Part shown: piece by piece, positions 7,748 through 16,349 of the stretch | Layout: the number at the start of each line of letters is the position of its first letter | How positions within the stretch are numbered: the first letter of the stretch is position 1 | Assembly: GCA_004172935.1 (NCBI GenBank) | Contig: SDZD01000010.1 | Coordinates: 1 to 64,000 of the forward strand | Origin: a bacterium | Lineage (GTDB): Bacteria > Armatimonadota > Abditibacteriia > Abditibacteriales > Abditibacteriaceae | Direction: 5' to 3' | DNA length: 64,000 nucleotides | Program-made: the position numbers and the translations under genes | Notes under the pieces: generated by a model | What the model was told of the DNA's origin: nothing | What the model saw: the letters and a program-made list of their open reading frames with translations, nothing else | Database searches by the model: none

Positions 7748-9010
7748 TTAATCTTCCGTATCGGGGCGTTGGTAGATGCTGGGGTGTCCGCTGGCCCATT
7801 GGGCTATGAAACAGGCTATGGCGAAGAGGGGGGCACCCTGGGCGCCGAAGAGTTCGATTCCCATAATGGTGCAGGCGAGCGGAGTTTTAGAGGCACCCGC
7901 GAAGACGGCGATGAAGCCGATGGCGGCGAGTAGCGAAATCGGTGCGTGCAATGGGCCGCTGAGGGCGTTGCCGAGGGTGGCGCCGATGAAAAACAGCGGG
8001 GTGACTTCGCCACCTTTGAAGCCGCTGCCCAGAGTGAGCGCTGTGAATATCGTTTTCCAGCCCCAGGAAAATGGATCGGCGCCGCCAGCCTCGAACGCTG
8101 AGGGGAGGGTAATGGCGCCGGGATGAGGGGACAGCACCGATAAGCCCAGATAATCGCGCGTGCCAATGAGATAGGTCAGTGCAATGAGTAGCACGCCGCC
8201 GATGACGGGGCGTAGGAGTGGGGCGGAAACTTGTGCTTTGAAGGTGTGGCCGATGCACTCGGTGAGTTCGACGAACAGGCGCGCGGCCAAACCGAACAGC
8301 ACGGCGGCAAAAGCGACTTTGGCGGCTAGGGCGATGTCGAATAGCTCAGTTCCCGGTGGGGGAAACGCCACTTTATAGTGGGTGTGGTGGGCGCCAAGAG
8401 CGCGGGCGCACCAATCGCTGCCCATTGCGGCCAACAGGCACAGCAGGGTTTCTTCGGTTTCGAGGCGTCCGTACCACAACACCTCTAGCGCGAAGACTGC
8501 GCCTGCGAGGGGCGTTCCGAACACGCCGCCAAATCCCGCTGCGATGCCACACATGAGAGCCAGCCGTTTGGCGCGGCCTTGCAAGCGCAGCAACAACACC
8601 CACGCCGCCGCCAACGAACCGCCCATTTGCACTGCCGTACCTTCGCGACCCGCCGAGCCGCCAAAGAGATGGGTGATGAGAGTCGTGACTAAGATGAGCG
8701 GCGCCATGCGGCGCGGCACCAGCGATGAGTCGCTATCGGGGTTTTCGCTGCGCGCCGAGTGGATGGCTTCAAGAATGAGGTTATTGCCACGCCCAGCGTT
8801 CTTGCCGTGGCGCTCGTACAAATAGGCGATGACTACGCCGCCGAGCGGTAGCCCAAAGAGTAGCGCCGGATTGGCGAAGCGCAGCTTGGTTACTTCATCG
8901 AGCAGCCACAGAAACAGGGCACACGCCGCCCCTGTCGCCACAGCGATGGGTAAAACGATAAGCGCCATTCGCGCCCACTCGTGCATGTGGGAGCGCCACG
9001 AAACAAACAT
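7748..9010 (-). CDS. CLC-type antiporter, probably the fluoride/proton (CLC-F) subfamily
   Basis: The 420-residue membrane protein has the CLC signature GGSAGREGT (gating glutamate in GREG, residues 121-124) and the GSGFKGGEVTPLFFIGA motif. At the first selectivity-filter position the usual GSGIP is replaced by GNNLI (residues 75-79), and GREGP is GREGT. Both changes have been reported for CLC-F fluoride exporters, so fluoride efflux is more likely than chloride transport. No fluoride riboswitch is visible in the 100 bases upstream. A decayed copy of its 3' end lies at 6599. Confidence 0.85.
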   Translation of the reverse strand: MFVSWRSHMHEWARMALIVLPIAVATGAACALFLWLLDEVTKLRFANPALLFGLPLGGVVIAYLYERHGKNAGRGNNLILEAIHSARSENPDSDSSLVPRRMAPLILVTTLITHLFGGSAGREGTAVQMGGSLAAAWVLLLRLQGRAKRLALMCGIAAGFGGVFGTPLAGAVFALEVLWYGRLETEETLLCLLAAMGSDWCARALGAHHTHYKVAFPPPGTELFDIALAAKVAFAAVLFGLAARLFVELTECIGHTFKAQVSAPLLRPVIGGVLLIALTYLIGTRDYLGLSVLSPHPGAITLPSAFEAGGADPFSWGWKTIFTALTLGSGFKGGEVTPLFFIGATLGNALSGPLHAPISLLAAIGFIAVFAGASKTPLACTIMGIELFGAQGAPLFAIACFIAQWASGHPSIYQRPDTED

Positions 9011-9104
9011 GCGCTAAAGGGTTTAACCGCTGAGAGAGTGGGGAAGAGTGGGACTTTTACGCGAAACGAGTGCGCTCTGGTTAGTCCGGATATACGTTGG
9101 ACAG

Positions 9105-9234
9105 TTATAGCGGTTCCGAATGGCGTAGTCTGGGTCTTGCTGCATACCGCCCAACGCGAATACGTTTGTTTAACTTTTCTTGCGACTATGAAGCGAATTT
9201 TGCCTGCGGACTATGCCATTCGGAACCGCTATAA
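9105..9234. mobile_element. Miniature inverted-repeat element (MITE), 130 bp
   Basis: The ends TTATAGCGGTTCCGAATGGC and its reverse complement extend to 26-bp arms (9105-9130 and 9209-9234) with 25 matches. The 78-bp centre has no credible gene. TA-ended arms starting TATAGCGG suggest mobilisation by an IS630/Tc1-mariner-type transposase in trans (inference). Its right edge directly abuts a 5'-truncated ester-cyclase gene. Confidence 0.75.
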
Positions 9235-9235
9235 G

Positions 9236-9442
9236 GAGCAGATTTCGGAAGCAGACAAAGTAGTGACCCGCTTCGAGTGGACAGGCACTCACCAAGGCGA
9301 TTTTCTTGGTATTCCGGCAACTGATCGGGCCGTGCAGGTCTGGGGGATTGTGATAGATCACTTTGTAGAAAGCAAGATAAAAAATACCCGCCTCATCATG
9401 GATGTCCCCGGTTTATTGGCGCAACTGGGCATCTCTCCCTGA
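9236..9442 (+). pseudogene. SnoaL-like ester cyclase, 3' fragment
   Basis: Only the last 69 codons remain: EQISEADKVVTRFEWTGTHQ, then GDFLGIPATDRAVQVWGIVI and ...LLAQLGISP. This is the C-terminal half of SnoaL-type polyketide/ester cyclases (DxVxxRxxxxGTHxGxFxGIPxT). The first half is missing; the reading frame meets the right arm of the miniature element instead. The gene was cut when that element arrived or by a later deletion. A terminator hairpin follows. Confidence 0.75.
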
Positions 9443-9518
9443 TTCCATTTCAACCACGCATAACCCATTGTGTCAGGCCGATAGTGTTTCCGGTTAGTGC
9501 GTACCAACTGTAAAAAGT

Positions 9519-9546
9519 CAGAGTGAATCTCCCTCCATTCACTCTG
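9519..9546 (+). terminator. Rho-independent terminator
   Basis: CAGAGTGAAT / ATTCACTCTG stem with an 8-base loop, followed by GCTTTGCTTT. Placed 76 bases after the ester-cyclase fragment. Confidence 0.5.
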
Positions 9547-9711
9547 GCTTTGCTTTGTGTGAAAGAATGGTTGCGGCATTGTCCAAGGGTAGGAGCGTTT
9601 CGAGGTTCGTATTTAGGAGCGAGGGTAGAATTCCAAGATTTAATTTGGGATTCGCTCAGATTTAACAGCATATTCACATATACTGAGAACAATGAAATGA
9701 GTTATTTCTAT

Positions 9712-9752
9712 TGTTGCCCTCAGCGGCGATGCTGAGTAGAAATCGGGCAACA
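9712..9752 (+). promoter_or_regulatory. Structured leader upstream of the MATE gene
   Basis: TGTTGCCC (9712-9719) pairs with GGGCAACA (9745-9752) and encloses the smaller hairpin TCAGC-GGCGAT-GCTGA. The element lies about 100 bases before the exporter start in a 400-bp non-coding gap. It matches no riboswitch class I can recall (guanidine classes were considered). It could be a leader RNA or part of a decayed repeat. Confidence 0.35.
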
Positions 9753-9848
9753 GGGCGTAAGGTGCCTAGATTAGTGGCAACCTCGCGGGGTTTGCGGGCG
9801 TTTGTCTTAATCTTTTCTCAAAAACTGTAGGGATACACCGGACAATTC

Positions 9849-11285
9849 ATGAAAAAGTGGTGGTCGATTTTACGGGAATCGGTGGCGGGGTCGTCGCGCG
9901 ATTTCACGAGTGAGCCGTTGGGGCTGGCTCTCTTTCTCCTCGCGGTGCCCATGATTCTGGAGATGATTATGGAAAGCATCTTCGGGTTGGTGGACATCTT
10001 TTTTGTCGCCAAACAGGGCGCGCAAGCGGTGGCGGTGGTAGGCATCACCGAGTCGATGTTGGCGTTTGTGTTCGCGATCTCGATTGGCCTGAGTGTGAGT
10101 GCGACCGCCACAGTGTCGCGGCGTATCGGTGAGCAAGACCCCGAAGGGGCGGCTCATTCGGCGGCGCAGGCGCTGTACGTGGGCATGATCTCCTCTGTGG
10201 TGATGAGCGTGCTGGGTATCGCTTTCGCGCCACAATTTTTGGCGGCGCTGGGGGCAGAACCTGGGGTTGTGACGCTGGGGACGACTTACACGCGCATTAT
10301 GCTGGGCGGCAATGCGGCGATTGTGTTCCTGTTTTTGTTGAACGCCATCTTTCGTGGGGCGGGCGATCCTTCGGTTTCGATGCGGGTGTTGTTCTGGGCC
10401 AACTTGCTGAACATCTTTCTGGCGCCGTGCTTCATTTTTGGACCCGATATTTTCTCGGCGCTGAATATCAATGCTCCGGCGTGGCTGGTGAATGTGTGGC
10501 CGTTTCCGCACCTGGGAGTAACGGGTGCGGCTGTGGGCACCACGATTGGGCGCGGTGTTGGGGTGCTGCTGGCGGTTTATTATCTGGTGCGTCCGGGAGG
10601 GCGCATTACCCTACACCGCCGCCACTGGAAGTTCGATAAGACGTTGCTGTTCAACCTGATTAAGATTGCGGCGCCCGCGATTTTGCAGTTCGCGATTGGC
10701 ACCGCGAGTTGGAGTGTGCTGGTGCGCGTGACGGCGGGGTTTGGCAGTGAAGCGATTGCGGGCTACGTGATTGGACTGCGCGTTATCGTGTTCGTGCTGC
10801 TGCCCGCTGTGGGCATGAGCAACGCCTCATCTACTTTGGTCGGGCAGAATTTGGGGGCGGGCAAACCGGAGCGGGCCGAGGCTGCCGTGTGGCGAGCGGC
10901 TTATATCAACGCTTTCATGTTAGGCACGGGCGGTTTACTGTTGCTGCTGTTCTCGCGGGCCATCGTGGGCGAATTTACCGCCGAACCCAAGGTATTGGAA
11001 TATGGCACCAACACACTGCATATCGTGTCATATGGCTTCTTGTTTTATGCCTTTGGCATGGTGTTGGAGTCGTCGTTCAACGGCGCGGGCGATACCTGGA
11101 CGCCGACTTTTCTGAACCTTTTCGCATTCTGGATAGTGGAGATTCCGCTGGCTTACGCGCTGTCATATCACTTCGGGTTGGGGGCTTCGGGCGTGCCGTG
11201 GGCGATCACCATCGCCTTCTCGGTGCTTGCGGTTTGCAGCGCCATCATGTTTAAGCGGGGCGGTTGGAAGAATAAGGTGGTGTAG
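9849..11285 (+). CDS. MATE family multidrug/metabolite efflux transporter
   Basis: The 478-residue protein has about twelve membrane helices in two homologous halves. It begins with EPLGLALFLLAVPMILEMIM, contains VDIFFVAKQGAQAVAVVGI in the first half, and GSEAIAGYVIGLRV with VGQNLGAGKPERAEAAVWRA in the second; these are standard MATE/NorM landmarks. It would export drugs or cationic metabolites using a Na+ or H+ gradient. It is monocistronic, preceded by a structured leader and followed by a shared bidirectional terminator. Confidence 0.93.
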   Translation: MKKWWSILRESVAGSSRDFTSEPLGLALFLLAVPMILEMIMESIFGLVDIFFVAKQGAQAVAVVGITESMLAFVFAISIGLSVSATATVSRRIGEQDPEGAAHSAAQALYVGMISSVVMSVLGIAFAPQFLAALGAEPGVVTLGTTYTRIMLGGNAAIVFLFLLNAIFRGAGDPSVSMRVLFWANLLNIFLAPCFIFGPDIFSALNINAPAWLVNVWPFPHLGVTGAAVGTTIGRGVGVLLAVYYLVRPGGRITLHRRHWKFDKTLLFNLIKIAAPAILQFAIGTASWSVLVRVTAGFGSEAIAGYVIGLRVIVFVLLPAVGMSNASSTLVGQNLGAGKPERAEAAVWRAAYINAFMLGTGGLLLLLFSRAIVGEFTAEPKVLEYGTNTLHIVSYGFLFYAFGMVLESSFNGAGDTWTPTFLNLFAFWIVEIPLAYALSYHFGLGASGVPWAITIAFSVLAVCSAIMFKRGGWKNKVV

Positions 11286-11287
11286 AA

Positions 11288-11319
11288 AGTTTTTAGTTGC
11301 TAGTGGTTAGTTTTTAGTG
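11288..11319. repeat. Interspersed repeat AGTTTTTAGTTGCTAGTGGT, copy A
   Basis: This 32-bp word is identical at 31 of 32 positions to bases 34319-34350 in the atpD-atpC spacer, 23 kb away. A more diverged, inverted relative lies at 34416-34447, and a degenerate one near 12229-12268. It is non-coding and follows a stop codon in each clear case. Confidence 0.7.
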
Positions 11320-11372
11320 CGGGTATGGAGATTTCGATGTGAGTAAAATTGCAAGGAATATACCTCAAAAAG

Positions 11373-11398
11373 GGCGCCGATTCGTGGGAATCGGCGCC
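11373..11398. terminator. Bidirectional Rho-independent terminator
   Basis: Perfect 11-bp stem GGCGCCGATTC / GAATCGGCGCC, loop GTGG, with an A-run before and a T-run after. It serves the convergent MATE and superoxide dismutase genes. Confidence 0.85.
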
Positions 11399-11407
11399 TT
11401 TTTTGAT

Positions 11408-12175
11408 TTAGCCTGCTCCGGCGTTTTGATTTTTGTAATAGCGGAGACGGGAGTTGATGGCGTTCCAGTTGACGACGTTCCACCAGGCTTTGAGGTAGGC
11501 GGCGCGCTTGTTCTGGTAGGTCAGATAGTAGGCGTGCTCCCACACGTCGTTGCCCATGATGGGGAACTGGCCCGTGATAAGTGGGTTGTCCTGGTTGGGG
11601 GTGCTAACGATTTTGAACTCGCCCTTATCGGCCACGAGCCAAACCCAGCCAGAGCCGAAACGCTTTTCGCCGGCTTCGTTGAACTTGGCTTTGAAGTTAT
11701 CGAAGGAACCGAAGGAGGATTTGATAACCTCGGCGATGTCGCCTGTGGGGGCGCCGCCACCGTTGGGACTCATGATTTCCCAGTACATGGTGTGGTTGAC
11801 GTGACCGCCCGCGTTGTTGCGGACTGCGGTACGCACGCTTTCGGGGACGGCGGCCAAGTTCTGGATGAGGGTCTGAGGCGTTTTGCCCGCCAACGAAGGC
11901 GTGGCGACGACTGCGGCGTTGAGCTTATCGACGTATGTCTGATGATGCTTGTCGTGGTGTATACGCATCGTCATTTCGCTGATGGTTGGGGCCAACGAAC
12001 CGTAAGCATAAGGCAGGGGCGGCAACTTGAACGGGCCAGCAGGAGCGGCCTGAGCGAACGGCATTTCGAACGCCACGCGGCTGAGCGCGAGGGCAGCAGG
12101 AGCAGCAACGGCCCACTGCAACAGGGTACGCCGCGAGACGCGCGTTTCTTCTTTGGATTCGGGACTAAAGCTCAT
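11408..12175 (-). CDS. sodA: Tat-exported manganese superoxide dismutase
   Basis: Converts superoxide to H2O2 and O2. Metal ligands are H73 (RIHHDKHH), H128 (GGHVNH), D210 and H214 (NDVWEHAYY). Q195 in STPNQDNPL and the overall match to E. coli SodA point to the Mn type. The N-terminus, [20 protein letters not shown], is a twin-arginine signal ending near AQAAPA, so the enzyme would be exported folded, with its metal, to the periplasm. Most Mn-SODs are cytosolic, so the Tat signal is notable. It is monocistronic. Confidence 0.93.
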   Translation of the reverse strand: MSFSPESKEETRVSRRTLLQWAVAAPAALALSRVAFEMPFAQAAPAGPFKLPPLPYAYGSLAPTISEMTMRIHHDKHHQTYVDKLNAAVVATPSLAGKTPQTLIQNLAAVPESVRTAVRNNAGGHVNHTMYWEIMSPNGGGAPTGDIAEVIKSSFGSFDNFKAKFNEAGEKRFGSGWVWLVADKGEFKIVSTPNQDNPLITGQFPIMGNDVWEHAYYLTYQNKRAAYLKAWWNVVNWNAINSRLRYYKNQNAGAG

Positions 12176-12340
12176 GGTGAATTCCTGAGGTCAGGATACA
12201 GTTTTGAGTGCTAAACCGAGGCCATTAGTTAGCATTAGTTGCCTGTGGTTGGTTATGAGTGGTTAGTTTTGTTGGGGGGAATCTTAAGAGAACTGCAACA
12301 GGGCGAACACGCGGTTCGCCCCGAGGGGGAGTGGCAATTC

Positions 12341-12868
12341 TTAGTTGGTTTCTTTGGGGGCTTCGGGGATGCGAAGGATGGAGATTAATAGGCCGCGTTT
12401 TTCGCCGTGGACTTCGGCGATTTCGGGCAGGTGACCGTATTGGACGAAGCCGAAGCGGTCGTTGAGGCGCTTGGTGGCTTCGTTGTGGTCGAAGTGTAGG
12501 CCGAGCAGGCTGGTGACGCCGAGTTGGGGACAGTGATCGACCATGCGTTGCATGAGGAAGGTGCCGAGGCCGCGACCTTGCCATTCCTGCGAGATGTAGA
12601 GGCTGACTTCGGCTGTTTTATCATAGGCGGGGCGCCCTCCATAAAACGAGGTGATGTAAATGCAGCCCGCGATTTTGCCTTCGGATTCGGCAACCCAGAT
12701 GGGGCGCTTTTGGGGGTCGAACTTAGCGAACCATTCCTCGCGGTCGGCGACGGTGATGGGGTACAGGTCGGCAGTGGCGCGGCCCGCTGGTATCGACTCG
12801 TTGTAGATGGCGACGATGGCGGGCAGGTCATCTCTGGTGGCGTCACGGACAGTTAAATTCAGGCTCAT
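12341..12868 (-). CDS. GNAT acetyltransferase, phosphinothricin-acetyltransferase-like
   Basis: About 175 residues from the second Met (MSLNLTVRDA; another Met lies three codons upstream). The order IYNESIPAGRATADL, TVADREEWF, then EVSLYISQEWQGRGLGTFLM is typical of the Pat/bar/YwnH group: the QGRGLG loop binds acetyl-CoA, and the N-terminal ATRDDLPAI motif starts the GNAT fold. It probably acetylates a small amine or amino-acid analogue. The gene stands alone; substrate unproven. Confidence 0.85.
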   Translation of the reverse strand: MSLNLTVRDATRDDLPAIVAIYNESIPAGRATADLYPITVADREEWFAKFDPQKRPIWVAESEGKIAGCIYITSFYGGRPAYDKTAEVSLYISQEWQGRGLGTFLMQRMVDHCPQLGVTSLLGLHFDHNEATKRLNDRFGFVQYGHLPEIAEVHGEKRGLLISILRIPEAPKETN

Positions 12869-12977
12869 TGGTGGCAATCAAACGTCGAAGTGGCGGCGGC
12901 GTTCGTGTTTCTCGTTTCACAAACTTATGTTCAAAACCGCTATTCGAGAAGTCTCCCATAGCAGGGCTTGTTCGGGG

Positions 12978-13361
12978 CTAGGCGTTCTCACCACAGGCGG
13001 CGCAAAATAGAGCTTGAGGAGTACGCAGAGGTTTGCCACATTGTTTGCATGGTGGGCCATAGAGTGAAATGCGGTGGTGCATGACGGCGTTTGGCACAGT
13101 CTCTTCCCTACCCGTCAATTCGTGGTATCTCCGCAAGAGGGGTTGGAAATATTCCTCAATAGAGAGCTTTTCCAGTGGCAGCTTACGCTGTTGGCGCGAC
13201 TCTTTGGTGGCTGTTATGCCTTGAAAATAGAGTTCACGAATTACCGCATATTCTTCTTCATCCAGCATAGCCATATCCATTTGACAACGCCAGCAGAACA
13301 TCATTTTCATAATCTTGAGGAGGTCAGTATCAACTATCGAAACAGAAGATGAGGCGGGCAT
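12978..13361 (-). CDS. Small zinc-ribbon protein of unknown function
   Basis: The 127 residues hold two Cys pairs: FCWRC near residue 22 and a C-terminal CKQCGKPLRTPQALFCAACG, which would bind one or two zinc ions. Between them is an acidic helix (MLDEEEYAVIRELY). The real start may be one of the internal Mets (MKMMFCWRC), since the first 17 residues look atypical. No signal peptide or membrane segment. I do not know the function; DNA or protein binding is the usual role of such ribbons. Confidence 0.6.
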   Translation of the reverse strand: MPASSSVSIVDTDLLKIMKMMFCWRCQMDMAMLDEEEYAVIRELYFQGITATKESRQQRKLPLEKLSIEEYFQPLLRRYHELTGREETVPNAVMHHRISLYGPPCKQCGKPLRTPQALFCAACGENA

Positions 13362-13615
13362 TTGATAGGGCTTCCAAGGTGTTTATATTCGAGATGTGTA
13401 TGGATGTCGCAGCCCATGATGGGCATTTTAGCAATTCGGGGGTGCTGTAATAGTTGTGGTGAGAATGGCTCAACGAAGCTATTTTAGGGAGGTTTCGACG
13501 CTAAAATATGGCATTTATGTTTCAAGTGAGTTTCTAGATATAACTCATGGCTGCAACGAATCTAAAAATGAACCTTCTATTTTAGCCTGTCGTCTAATGT
13601 TGTGTTAAGGAAAAA

Positions 13616-13708
13616 ATGGTACTAATTGGCACCTCAGTTTTGATGCTTGCTGGTTCGGCCGCGTTTAGCGTTGTCGCAACCAAGCTTTTTAACAAATTGG
13701 ATGATTAA
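13616..13708 (+). CDS. Small single-pass membrane protein, 30 residues
   Basis: ATG preceded by TTAAGGAAAAA (a fair ribosome site) opens MVLIGTSVLMLAGSAAFSVV, continues ATKLFNKLDD and stops. One hydrophobic helix is followed by a charged tail, as in many bacterial small membrane proteins. A strong terminator starts 27 bases after the stop, and the unit sits alone in a 485-bp gap. The ribosome site, composition and terminator support a real gene; homology is not known. Confidence 0.5.
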   Translation: MVLIGTSVLMLAGSAAFSVVATKLFNKLDD

Positions 13709-13734
13709 ATGAATAATTATTCGCTAACCCGAAG

Positions 13735-13778
13735 ACCCGCACTCGCAATCACACGCTGAGTGCGGGTTTCTTGTTTTT
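13735..13778 (+). terminator. Rho-independent terminator after the small membrane protein gene
   Basis: ACCCGCACTC / GAGTGCGGGT stem, 13-base loop, then TTCTTGTTTTTG. Confidence 0.75.
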
Positions 13779-13867
13779 GTTGGGCCATTAGCGATAATTG
13801 CAGGATTTCTCAGTCATAGGTGGCAGGGGCATAGAATCGGCACGGAATGAGCGGGGAAAGAGCAGAT

Positions 13868-14320
13868 ATGAAAACCTATAGCAAGCCTTCGGATGAAGAA
13901 CTGCGCAAGAAACTGACACCGCTCCAATATGATGTGACACAGCGGGAAGGGACGGAGCCGCCACACCGCAACGAGTATTGGGACAACGAGGAAGAAGGAT
14001 TGTATGTGGACATCGTTTCGGGCGAGCCGCTGTTTAGCTCGAAAGAGAAGTTCGCTTCGAGTTGTGGTTGGGCGAGTTTCGACCGGCCATTGGAAGCGGA
14101 GAACTTCGTGGAAAAAACTGATAACAAGTACGGGATGCGGCGGGTAGAAGTGCGCTCAAAGCACGCCGATTCGCATCTGGGACACGTTTTCGAAGATGGG
14201 CCAACAGAAACGGGGATTCGCTATTGCATGAACTCGGCGTCGATGCGCTTTATTCCAGTGGACGAGTTGGAAGCCGAGGGGTATGGCGAGTATGTGTCGC
14301 TGTTTGAAGACAAGAAATAG
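13868..14320 (+). CDS. msrB: Peptide-methionine (R)-S-oxide reductase
   Basis: Repairs methionine R-sulfoxide in proteins, with thioredoxin as reductant. From [16 protein letters not shown] the 150 residues show ASSCGWASF (resolving-type Cys) and the catalytic [11 protein letters not shown] with the [11 protein letters not shown] loop. The two zinc-binding CxxC pairs of many MsrB proteins are absent, so this is the zinc-free form. An upstream ATG at 13847 would add seven residues; the start given follows a GGGGAAAG ribosome site. Monocistronic, with a strong terminator shared with the next gene. Confidence 0.93.
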   Translation: MKTYSKPSDEELRKKLTPLQYDVTQREGTEPPHRNEYWDNEEEGLYVDIVSGEPLFSSKEKFASSCGWASFDRPLEAENFVEKTDNKYGMRRVEVRSKHADSHLGHVFEDGPTETGIRYCMNSASMRFIPVDELEAEGYGEYVSLFEDKK

Positions 14321-14414
14321 AGCTTTGGGCTTGGACAGCCTTATCTATCAGCGATATGGAACTGATTGAAGGCGGATGCAAGATTTGCCCCCACAAAAGA
14401 ACTCGCTCTTAAAA

Positions 14415-14453
14415 GTCAAAAGCCGAAGCCATTTTGTGGCTTCGGCTTTTGAC
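14415..14453. terminator. Strong bidirectional terminator
   Basis: 17-bp perfect stem GTCAAAAGCCGAAGCCA with a TTTTG loop, lying between the convergent msrB and glyoxalase-like genes. Confidence 0.8.
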
Positions 14454-14466
14454 GTTTATGGGTGGT

Positions 14467-14838
14467 TTAGTTCATCGAGTGGAGGCCAAACATGTTGCCT
14501 TCGGTGTCGATGGCGAGGGAGATAAAGCCGTATTCGCCGATGGACATTTTTTCGCGCTGAATGCTGCCGCCTGCGGCTTCGACGCGACTGGCTTCAACAG
14601 CACAGTCTTCGCAGATGAAGTAAATGAGGACGCTGTTGCCACCCGAAGAGAAACCTTCCATTTTGACGAGGGCGCCACACGAGCCAGGATTATTAGGTTC
14701 GCCGGGGAAGGCCAACATTTCGGGTTCGCCGTCGCCGAGTTTCGCCAGCTCAAGTTGCAGGACGGCTTCATAGAATTTCTGCGCGCGTTCCATGTCTTGA
14801 ACGTAAATCTCGAACCAGCCAATAGGATTATGTGTCAT
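14467..14838 (-). CDS. VOC (glyoxalase/bleomycin-resistance) family protein
   Basis: 123 residues with the two beta-alpha-beta-beta-beta units of the vicinal oxygen chelate fold: IGWFEIYVQDMERAQKFYE at the start and FISLAIDTEGNMFGLHS at the end. The sequence is closest in style to the 'VOC family' cytosolic proteins near PhnB/YaeR. Metal ligands cannot be assigned with certainty. It is a single-gene unit; substrate unknown. Confidence 0.85.
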   Translation of the reverse strand: MTHNPIGWFEIYVQDMERAQKFYEAVLQLELAKLGDGEPEMLAFPGEPNNPGSCGALVKMEGFSSGGNSVLIYFICEDCAVEASRVEAAGGSIQREKMSIGEYGFISLAIDTEGNMFGLHSMN

Positions 14839-15191
14839 AGTATTTTCTCCAGACGATACGAATTTTATATAATCAGTGAATACAAATACAAGTGTTTCAG
14901 CAGGGATTTTCGAGAGAAATTCGGCGAGTGGTGAACAGGGAAAATGTTGGAGAACTGGGCACGCCGATCAGGCTATATGGCCTAGTTTTCCTGCACGTTA
15001 ATGGGGTTAGAATTGGTGGCGTAATTCCTGATGTTCTTCGCGGAGAATGAGGCGAAAAGGTAGAAAATTTCGCCTGTTAAGGCTCTCAGCCCGATCTTGA
15101 ATACAGGTACTGAATACCCATATTCAAGATAGTCTTTTCAAAATAGGACCACTTTTTATGCCATGTAATGAAATTTTTTCAAGTATTTGCC

Positions 15192-15220
15192 TTGACCAAG
15201 GCCATTCATTGTTTTATATT
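15192..15220 (+). promoter_or_regulatory. Sigma-70-type promoter of the second prepilin gene
   Basis: TTGACC, 17-bp spacer, TATATT. Transcription would begin near 15227, about 80 bases before the ATG. The rest of the 470-bp gap between 14838 and 15310 shows no gene. Confidence 0.6.
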
Positions 15221-15309
15221 CACATTCAAATCCCACCTTGACAGTAGTCATTCCTAGAAATTGGGATGTTTCTGACGTAGCGCTACTTCTCGATTTTCCC
15301 ATTAGCCTC

Positions 15310-16101
15310 ATGAAAAAACTTGCATCTTTATCGCGTTCTCTCAAAAAACACAAACTTGGATTTACCCTCATAGAGTTGTTGGTAGTCATCGCTATCATCG
15401 CGATTCTGGCCGCGATCCTCTTCCCCGTATTCGCCCGCGCCAGAGAGAACGCGCGCCGCGCCTCCTGCCAGTCAAACCTCAAGCAAATTGGGTTGGGGTT
15501 TCTGCAATATACGCAAGACTATGACGAGCGCTATCCATTGATAGCGAGAGTCGATGCTAACCTACCATATGGATGGGCCGACGGGATTCAGCCGTACATC
15601 AAGAGCACGCAGATTTTGCAGTGCCCCAGCGATTCCAGCACATTGTCTCTTGACCCGACTCAACGAGGCTACACGGACTACTTCATGAATAGCATGTTGA
15701 ACGAACGCGGTGCAGCAGGCAAATCAGCAACGGGCATTTCGTCGGCAGCAGTTTTGTACCCAACGCTTTCGGTCATGGCGGGAGATGGTGGGGTGCCAAC
15801 TGGCTCGGCAGTAAACCCTCATAGCCGCGCTCGCTTCAATGCCAATGGGGTGAATGCGGGGGGCGACGGAGGAAATCTGGCTTCTGATGCCGTTGCGCCC
15901 CCAGGGCTGGCGTCCAACCTGACGAATGGAGGCCGAGACCATCTGGATGGCATGAATATCTTGCACGTCGATGGACATGTCAAATGGCTCAAGGCCGAAG
16001 GCAACCAAGAAAGCGGCAGGGTTTATAACTGGCTCACCGGATTTACTAGCACCACGCCCTCATCAGGCCAGACAGCGACCTTCAACGTTACTATTCCATA
16101 A
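15310..16101 (+). CDS. Type IV prepilin-like protein, DUF1559 type
   Basis: Translation from the ATG that gives [17 protein letters not shown] provides a classic basic leader ending in Gly, followed by [20 protein letters not shown]; upstream in-frame codons give a poor leader and were left out. The 263-residue protein keeps [20 protein letters not shown], the [10 protein letters not shown] turn, [19 protein letters not shown] and the terminal VDGHVKWLK. It should be processed by prepilin peptidase. The predicted promoter is about 90 bases upstream. Role within a pilus or pseudopilus is inferred. Confidence 0.9.
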   Translation: MKKLASLSRSLKKHKLGFTLIELLVVIAIIAILAAILFPVFARARENARRASCQSNLKQIGLGFLQYTQDYDERYPLIARVDANLPYGWADGIQPYIKSTQILQCPSDSSTLSLDPTQRGYTDYFMNSMLNERGAAGKSATGISSAAVLYPTLSVMAGDGGVPTGSAVNPHSRARFNANGVNAGGDGGNLASDAVAPPGLASNLTNGGRDHLDGMNILHVDGHVKWLKAEGNQESGRVYNWLTGFTSTTPSSGQTATFNVTIP

Positions 16102-16314
16102 GGTGGCATAGAACCACCCCCGGAGAAACCGGCTTCCGGCTCCGCTAAATGCTCTACCGGGCATGGGTCACAGGGAACAGGCACGATGTATAAACGCGAT
16201 TTATTGAAAAGCGCGAGAAAGAAACATCGTAATCCCATAACCTCACTATGATTTCAAATGTGATAATTCTGACACCTCTCAGGTTATACATGTAAATAGG
16301 CATAACTTGGCTTC

Positions 16315-16343
16315 TTGACGCGTTCACAGGAAGGGCGTATAGT
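16315..16343 (+). promoter_or_regulatory. Strong sigma-70-type promoter for a non-coding transcript
   Basis: TTGACG, 17-bp spacer, TATAGT: five of six bases agree at each box and the spacing is ideal. The predicted start, near 16350, lies directly before a hairpin. Confidence 0.65.
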
Positions 16344-16349
16344 TACTTC

